64,000 nucleotides of DNA from Patellaria atrata CBS 101060 (lineage: Eukaryota; Ascomycota; Dothideomycetes; Patellariales; Patellariaceae), in assembly GCA_010093705.1 (NCBI GenBank), contig MU006090.1:895817-959816 (forward strand). The letters run 5' to 3'. Within the stretch, counting starts at the first letter, position 1. Every line of letters starts with the position of its first letter. Made by a program: the position numbers and the translations under genes. The notes below the pieces were generated by a model. That model was not told where the DNA came from. It did no database searches and saw only the letters and a list, made by a program, of their open reading frames with translations. Below are positions 58,990-64,000 of the stretch, in pieces.

Positions 58990-59907
58990 ACCGCTTTATC
59001 TCAGGTTCATAAATCGAGCAATGGTATTGCTGGGTAATGCACTCAATTGGTGGTTAGGGGTCGGAATTGTTGTTTCGATTACGTTGCTTCCTAGTGAGTT
59101 GCTACGATACGGTCCTTACCGAAACCAACTGTTTGCATGGGAAAATTTCAAGATAGTAAGGCAGTGATTCAAAATATAAGCTAGTCATCCTCTGATTTCT
59201 ATGAACCATATATCCTCCAGGTGCTGATTTTGTCGATATTCCGAACCTCTGCAATTCAAGTCCCTTATCTACATAACTTCTATCTTGCTTGTTTTTGACT
59301 TAATACTCCACCTTTCATACTTCGTGCTGTTCGAATACCATTTACCTGTGTCATTCCTGCGATTTTGTTTGTGTTTGTCAACACTTCAGTAGTATTTAGT
59401 ATGTAAGAGACCCTCTGCCCGCTCCCTTTGTTCAGATTTCCATCAACACTAAGAAACTTAGGATGCAGTACTATCGTGACAAAGTGTTCTGGACCCTTCA
59501 AAGGAGATGGTCGGAAAGTCTCAACCCCATCATCTGTCAAGGACAATAGGATTACAGGTGACGCCCGTGACTATGCCCAATTACCAGTTCAGTGGGATAG
59601 CCCACCCAGCGCAGGTTTTACTACTGAACTGGCAATCCTCAATTTCACCGATATCGAGCAACCAGTCGTGGCTGACACGTTTGAAGGCAGGCAACTTAGG
59701 TTATTGTCAGCACGTACAATAAAACATTCCAAAGTACGTTACAACCATAGGAAAGAAGAGTATACATAAATCATTGAGCTCGTGCTATGCATCCTGCATA
59801 CGCTATACTGCGTGAAGTGCAAAAGTCAACGCCAGGCGGAGTTTTATCTCATCGAGAGTGCAAACCTTAGGTTCTCGTTTCTAATACCTGTTGCGTCCAG
59901 TCTGCAG

Positions 59908-59909
<2 letters not shown>

Positions 59910-59977
<68 letters not shown>
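59910..59977 (+). repeat. (TG)n microsatellite, about 34 units
   Basis: An uninterrupted tgtg... run of about 68 bp in intergenic DNA. Length polymorphism between strains is expected. Confidence 0.97.
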
Positions 59978-59979
<2 letters not shown>

Positions 59980-60312
59980 GAATGGCTACTTTTGACAAGG
60001 TGCGGGATTATTCGGAGCGGTGAGTATGAAGCTGAAGTAGCAACCCAGCTCTGCGCCTTTCCATATTGGTCAGGTACTCTGCTTAACTTCGAATAATCAT
60101 CGACAATGCAGATATGTTTATACTTGTCTCACGACCATGAGATGAAAGTAGTATCCAAGTAACCCAATTCGGCCCGGTTCCGTCACTTTGCAGTTAGGAA
60201 GCTGGTAAAGTTACAAAAGTAAGCTTCTGACGATCCGATCCCGTTATCTTGTTCTTGCGCTGGACGCTGGTGATGTGACCCTGCATCCTAACCTAACGGT
60301 CTGATCCAGTGT

Positions 60313-60320
60313 CATATAAA
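60313..60320 (+). promoter_or_regulatory. TATA-like box of the aminotransferase gene
   Basis: catataaa lies 77 bp upstream of the ATG at 60397. Confidence 0.4.
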
Positions 60321-60396
60321 GTCATAGGCGCCGCCTCCATATTTTATTTTTCTGGAACTACAATTCTGACAGACAACAGACTGCGGAGCTGTAAAG

Positions 60397-62334
60397 ATGA
60401 GCTTCTCAGCTGCGGATGTTAGCGTTGCTAATGTTCGAAATATTTTACAAAGGGAAAGGCGATTTTCCACATCTAAGGAGCCTACCGAAAATGGTACGTC
60501 GTTGATTTTAAGTTAAAAGTACGACAGAGAATAAACCTGCAGGTATTGAGTATAGTAGATGATGTTTAAGTCTTTTTCTATCCGGGAATATACTACCGTC
60601 CTCCGCTGTTCAATACTTACGTCAATATAGAGCGTAGCTCCGAAATCCATCGTCAATTTCGTGGTTACCATGAGGGCCACAAACCTCATGCAGGTCTTGA
60701 TCCTTCAAGAGCGAGTACTGGAGTGGTGTGGTGTTCTGAACGAGCATACGAACATGGCTATATGGACGATCCTTCCGCCTGGGCAAATTTAGGCCAAGGA
60801 GCTCCAGAAGCCGACGACGATATCGAAGGATCATTCCAACGGCCTAAAACCATACAAATCGATGAGAATGGCAGAGAATACGGACCTACAGCAGGGATCA
60901 AGCCACTGAGAGAAGCAGTTGCTAAGCTATATAACGAGCATCATAGACAACACCATTGGAGTAAATACACGTGGGAAAACGTATGTATAGTTCCTGGAGG
61001 AAGGGCTGGATTGATTAGAATAGCCGCAGTGCTTGGAAATGCGTACCTGGGGTTCTTCATACCAGACTACGTAAGTATTTCATTAAGTAGTTGCATCTTT
61101 GATAGTCATAACACGTTGTAGACTGCTTATAATGAGATGTTGTCGCTCTTCCGAAATGTAGGTTCTCCTGACTAGCTGGATGAAGCATATTATTGACGTA
61201 TCAGTTCACATCCCTCCCTATTCCTCTTTCTCGGGCCGATAAGTATCATATTCATCCAGATAAAGTTGCGGAAGAAGTTGCAAGAGGTAGGATACTGAAT
61301 GAAACGAGGCATAACGGTCTTGAAATACTGAAATGCAAAAAATATAGGAACCTCTGTGATCCTTACCTCAAATCCAAGGAATCCTACAGGAATGGTCATT
61401 ACAAACCCAGAACTTGCTAAGATCCAAGACATTTGTAGAGATCGGGCTACCCTTATTATGGATGAATTCTACGGCGTACGTATTATGCTCTAGCCTTCCA
61501 AATATTTCTCATTGGTGTTTAGGGGTATAATTATACGAGCGATTGCGACGGAAAAGTAGTTTCTGCAGCTGATAACATCAATGACGTGGATTCGGACGGT
61601 GAGTTGATGGAACTTTGGTGTAACTGCTCTTCTCATGAAAAACTGATGTCCTCTGGCTAGATGTTCTTATCATCGATGGTCTCACCAAGCGTTTTCGGCT
61701 GCCCGGATGGCGAGTAGCTTGGATTCTTGGACCTAAAGAGTTCATAAAGGCAATAGGCTCATGCGGTTCCTATCTCGATGGCGGTACAAACGTAATGGCA
61801 ACCCCATCCTTTCTTACTCCTCATCCTCTCTTTTGCGTCTTTCTTTACGTAAAATGCTCTCAACTGACAACCACCCAAGGTTCCATTCCAGCAAGCTGCA
61901 GTAGCTATGCTCGACCCTCCCCTCGTCCGTAAGGAAATGGCAGCTTTGCAGACGCATTTCTTAGCTAAACGCAATTATGTTTTGAAGAGACTGACAGATA
62001 TGGGATTCACGATGTCGTACGAGCCCAATAGCACTTTCTATATCTGGTTGGACCTTCGATGTCTTCCAGAAGCGATAAATGACGGTCTCAATTTCTTCGA
62101 GAAGTGCCTACAAGAGAAGACGATCGTTGTGCCAGGAATATTCTTCGACCTGAACCCGAGTAGGCGAAGGGATTTGTTCGACAGCCCTTGCCATCGTAGG
62201 TATATCCAATTTCGCTCTCCAAGGGACAGGGTTAGCTAATAGATTACCTAGATTATGTTCGAATCTCTTATGGACCTAGGATGGAGGTTCTAGTAAAAGG
62301 AATGGATGCGATTGAGCGGATTGTTAAACAGTAA
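60397..62334 (+). CDS. PLP-dependent class I/II aminotransferase
   Basis: Nine exons: 60397-60493, 60631-61070, 61122-61157, 61205-61286, 61348-61475, 61523-61598, 61661-61791, 61880-62195 and 62252-62334 (462 residues; every phase closes). Fold-type I motifs in order: ANLGQGAPEADDDIEG; YGPTAGIKPLREAVAKLYNE; the cofactor-phosphate loop IVPGGRAGLIRIAAVLGNAY; SNPRNPTGMVITNPELA; the Asp of LIMDEFYGGYNYTS; and the Schiff-base Lys in IDGLTKRFRLPGWRVAWILG. The end, SPCHHYVRISYGPRMEVLVK, carries the carboxylate-binding Arg. Exon 3 is only 36 nt. Substrate is unknown; aspartate, aromatic or kynurenine-type transamination are possible. There is no N-terminal mitochondrial signal of clear strength, and the gene stands alone rather than in a cluster. 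Confidence 0.9.
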
Positions 62335-63625
62335 GAAGATTACTTTCCATTGGACCGTTTATAGCGAGAAAGCTAAGTTATTATCACAGGAACGGTGGCT
62401 GTAAAAAGATGGACGTGACTGACGGCAATTGAAAATGAAGCTTCTCAAGCATGAAACTACAAAGAATGACTGAATTAGGGCTAGAGGCCATCATATAGTC
62501 AGTAGAGCAGCGGATGAATGTCCTAAAAGGAGCGCAGAAGTCATCAAACTGTTAGAGTTAGCACCTAGTCCGATGGTACTTATACTTTCATAGACAGTGC
62601 TAAGCTTTGGAACGCTTCCTGTTTCTGATTGTAGAAGGTCGCTTGCAGAGTACAAAATGTTGTTCCGGGTTTGTTTGAAGTGGGGTGAGGTCATTTTGTA
62701 GACTATCAAATGAAGGATCGACGTATTTCTTCGCAGCTTCACCGGTTCTTCACCGTAGAGCCAAAGACCTCGGTTTATATCCTCTCTTCCGGGTACTTCT
62801 ACTCTAAGGGGCAAAGGTGTTAATGACTTAAGGACGAATAAGGAGAGCTTTGAAATGGATGTACTTTTCAAAAACAATTATTACCTTAAGTACTCCATAC
62901 CATAGTTCTATTACTCTAGAATTACTCCAGCGCCGAGGTGCAACCGTGCAAACTCTTTTCCGAGTATTCGTCTCCAACTGCACTTTTCCAGATTAGTGCT
63001 AGCGTTTCGACGGGGAAATATAAACCCGCCCTTTCAAAGATGATAGACAGATCAGCCGCACGACTTCAGCCCCAAGCGCCTGCAACCACACCTACAAGTA
63101 TGCAACCACAAAAGACATCCACCACACAAATTGTAAACAATTTTCGCCGGTCCTGGACTAGACTCAGCCTTTATATGCTTCTTTTTAATCCGTGGCTTGG
63201 CTACAAGCTTTCATGATTCGCTCTATCCACCATGCCCCACGAGTATACGATGGTGTTTTGATTGTCCAGTCCCAAGTAGGAAGCCCTGGAATCAATTCAA
63301 AAGCCAGGGAAGAAGCTTTTACGAAGCTACACGAGATGGCGTCCTTGGGCCCAAGGTGGCTTCACAGGTTGTTCGTGGGCTGAGGTCGCTGGGACCACGT
63401 GCCGGTGAAGCGCAACTCACATTTGAGCCTAGGTGTCGGGTTTATGAACCTCTATCTCCCAATTCCCTCGTCCATGGTGAAGTACTTTCTTTCTGCTAGT
63501 TGTGTGTGGGATATCTACCATCATATCTCTATCTTGCAATCAATTATTGAGCCTCAGGGATCACTCTTATTGTCCCTTCCATCTTCAATCTGGTTCAGTT
63601 CAAAAACTCCGGTTCTTCCGCTGCA
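62335..63625. other. intergenic, about 1.3 kb
   Basis: Several overlapping frames of 63-128 codons have no recognisable motif. The right end is the promoter of the last gene. Confidence 0.4.
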
Positions 63626-64000
63626 ATGCAGCCAAACAACTATGTCCCAGTTCTTATGGTTCCCGCTCTCGCAGTAGCTATGCCTTGGGTAGGACCCTCA
63701 CCCACCGAAGCTGTTCAAATCGACCGTTCCCAAGGTTGGAGTCCCGCCCCTACATTTGGAGCTGAACGGATAGAAGACGGCCTCTTCGACCTTTTTAAAC
63801 GCCAGAACAATGATGACTCTTTGAGAACCTGTGGGTGGATAGACGCAGATCCCGCTTCCTCTCTTACCTGCCAGTCTGGGCGAATTTGTGCGACGAATTC
63901 CTTCTATGGAGTTGCTGGGTGCTGTGAGCCTCTGGGACTGGATACCTGCACGCTCTACACCACATGCGTACCTTCGTCCCTGATGCGAAGCTGTACAGCT
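63626..64000 (+). CDS. secreted cysteine-rich protein, 5' part, cut by window edge
   Basis: 125 codons from the ATG at 63626 to the edge with no stop. The start MQPNNYVPVLMVPALAVAMP is a plausible signal peptide. A Pro/Thr-rich propeptide ends in LFDLFKRQNN, a Kex2-type KR site. The mature part is Cys-rich: LRTCGWIDADPASSLTCQSG, RICATNSFYGVAGCCEPLGL, then DTCTLYTTCVPSS. This CGW...C..G..C......GCC layout is common in ascomycete surface proteins that often have a downstream Ser-rich stalk and a membrane helix, which would lie beyond the window. No enzymatic motif. Confidence 0.75.
   Translation, partial: MQPNNYVPVLMVPALAVAMPWVGPSPTEAVQIDRSQGWSPAPTFGAERIEDGLFDLFKRQNNDDSLRTCGWIDADPASSLTCQSGRICATNSFYGVAGCCEPLGLDTCTLYTTCVPSSLMRSCTA

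Larger units (their letters stand above)
58990..60396. other. intergenic, about 1.4 kb, with a microsatellite
   Basis: 3' region of the ATPase gene and promoter of the aminotransferase gene. A 113-codon frame at 59428-59769 starts at TTG and has no motif. It holds the (TG)n run and a TATA-like box listed separately. Confidence 0.45.

Noticed and set aside
59428-59769. 113-codon open frame downstream of the ENA-type gene
   Set aside because: Starts at TTG, no motifs, next to a microsatellite.

Overview
This window looks like nuclear DNA of a filamentous ascomycete (Pezizomycotina; Leotiomycetes is my best guess from the gene set, not proven). The genes carry short spliceosomal introns, mostly about 45-180 bp, with GTRNGY-type donors and CTRAY-like branch sites. 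The proteins are fungal families: an FWD-1-type F-box/WD40 protein, Cdc24, Gpi18, an ENA-type Na+ ATPase, a fungal NRAMP, a DUF3455 secreted protein and Kex2-processed cysteine-rich secreted proteins. I see no bacterial operons, rRNA, CRISPR array or convincing tRNA.

Layout. The left edge cuts a Pho85-type cyclin (minus, 1-314). A gene-poor stretch (315-7446) follows, with a 100-N gap, a near-perfect 50-bp-arm hairpin and faint minus-strand coding remnants. Between 7.4 and 21.7 kb lie an uncharacterised Ser/Pro-rich protein (minus), the GPI mannosyltransferase Gpi18, a secreted cysteine-rich protein, a WBP2-like GRAM protein and peroxisomal 3-ketoacyl-CoA thiolase with a PTS2 signal. From 22 to 36 kb come the F-box/WD40 protein (minus), CDC24, an NRAMP metal transporter and a membrane-anchored histidine-acid-phosphatase-like protein. 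From 36.8 to 44.4 kb come a small conserved unknown, an Asn/Gly-rich multi-zinc-knuckle protein, a 3.8-kb gene-poor stretch and a DUF3455 secreted protein. A second 100-N gap follows. Then come a 1266-residue intronless unknown with a 14-residue tandem repeat (minus), glycerol-3-phosphate acyltransferase (minus), the ENA-type ATPase, a nine-exon PLP aminotransferase and, cut by the right edge, another secreted cysteine-rich protein.

The genes do not form a pathway cluster. They are mostly housekeeping functions: cell polarity (Cdc24), GPI-anchor and glycerolipid synthesis in the ER (Gpi18, GPAT), peroxisomal beta-oxidation (thiolase), ion homeostasis (NRAMP, ENA), protein turnover (F-box protein, SCF) and cell-cycle/phosphate signalling (cyclin). 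Four secreted or surface proteins lie between them. I found no sign of a biosynthetic cluster or a new defence system.

I rebuilt exons by hand from splice sites and reading-frame phase; phases close for every multi-exon gene listed unless stated. Two introns appear to use GC-AG boundaries. Family names come from recognised motifs, not from a database search.
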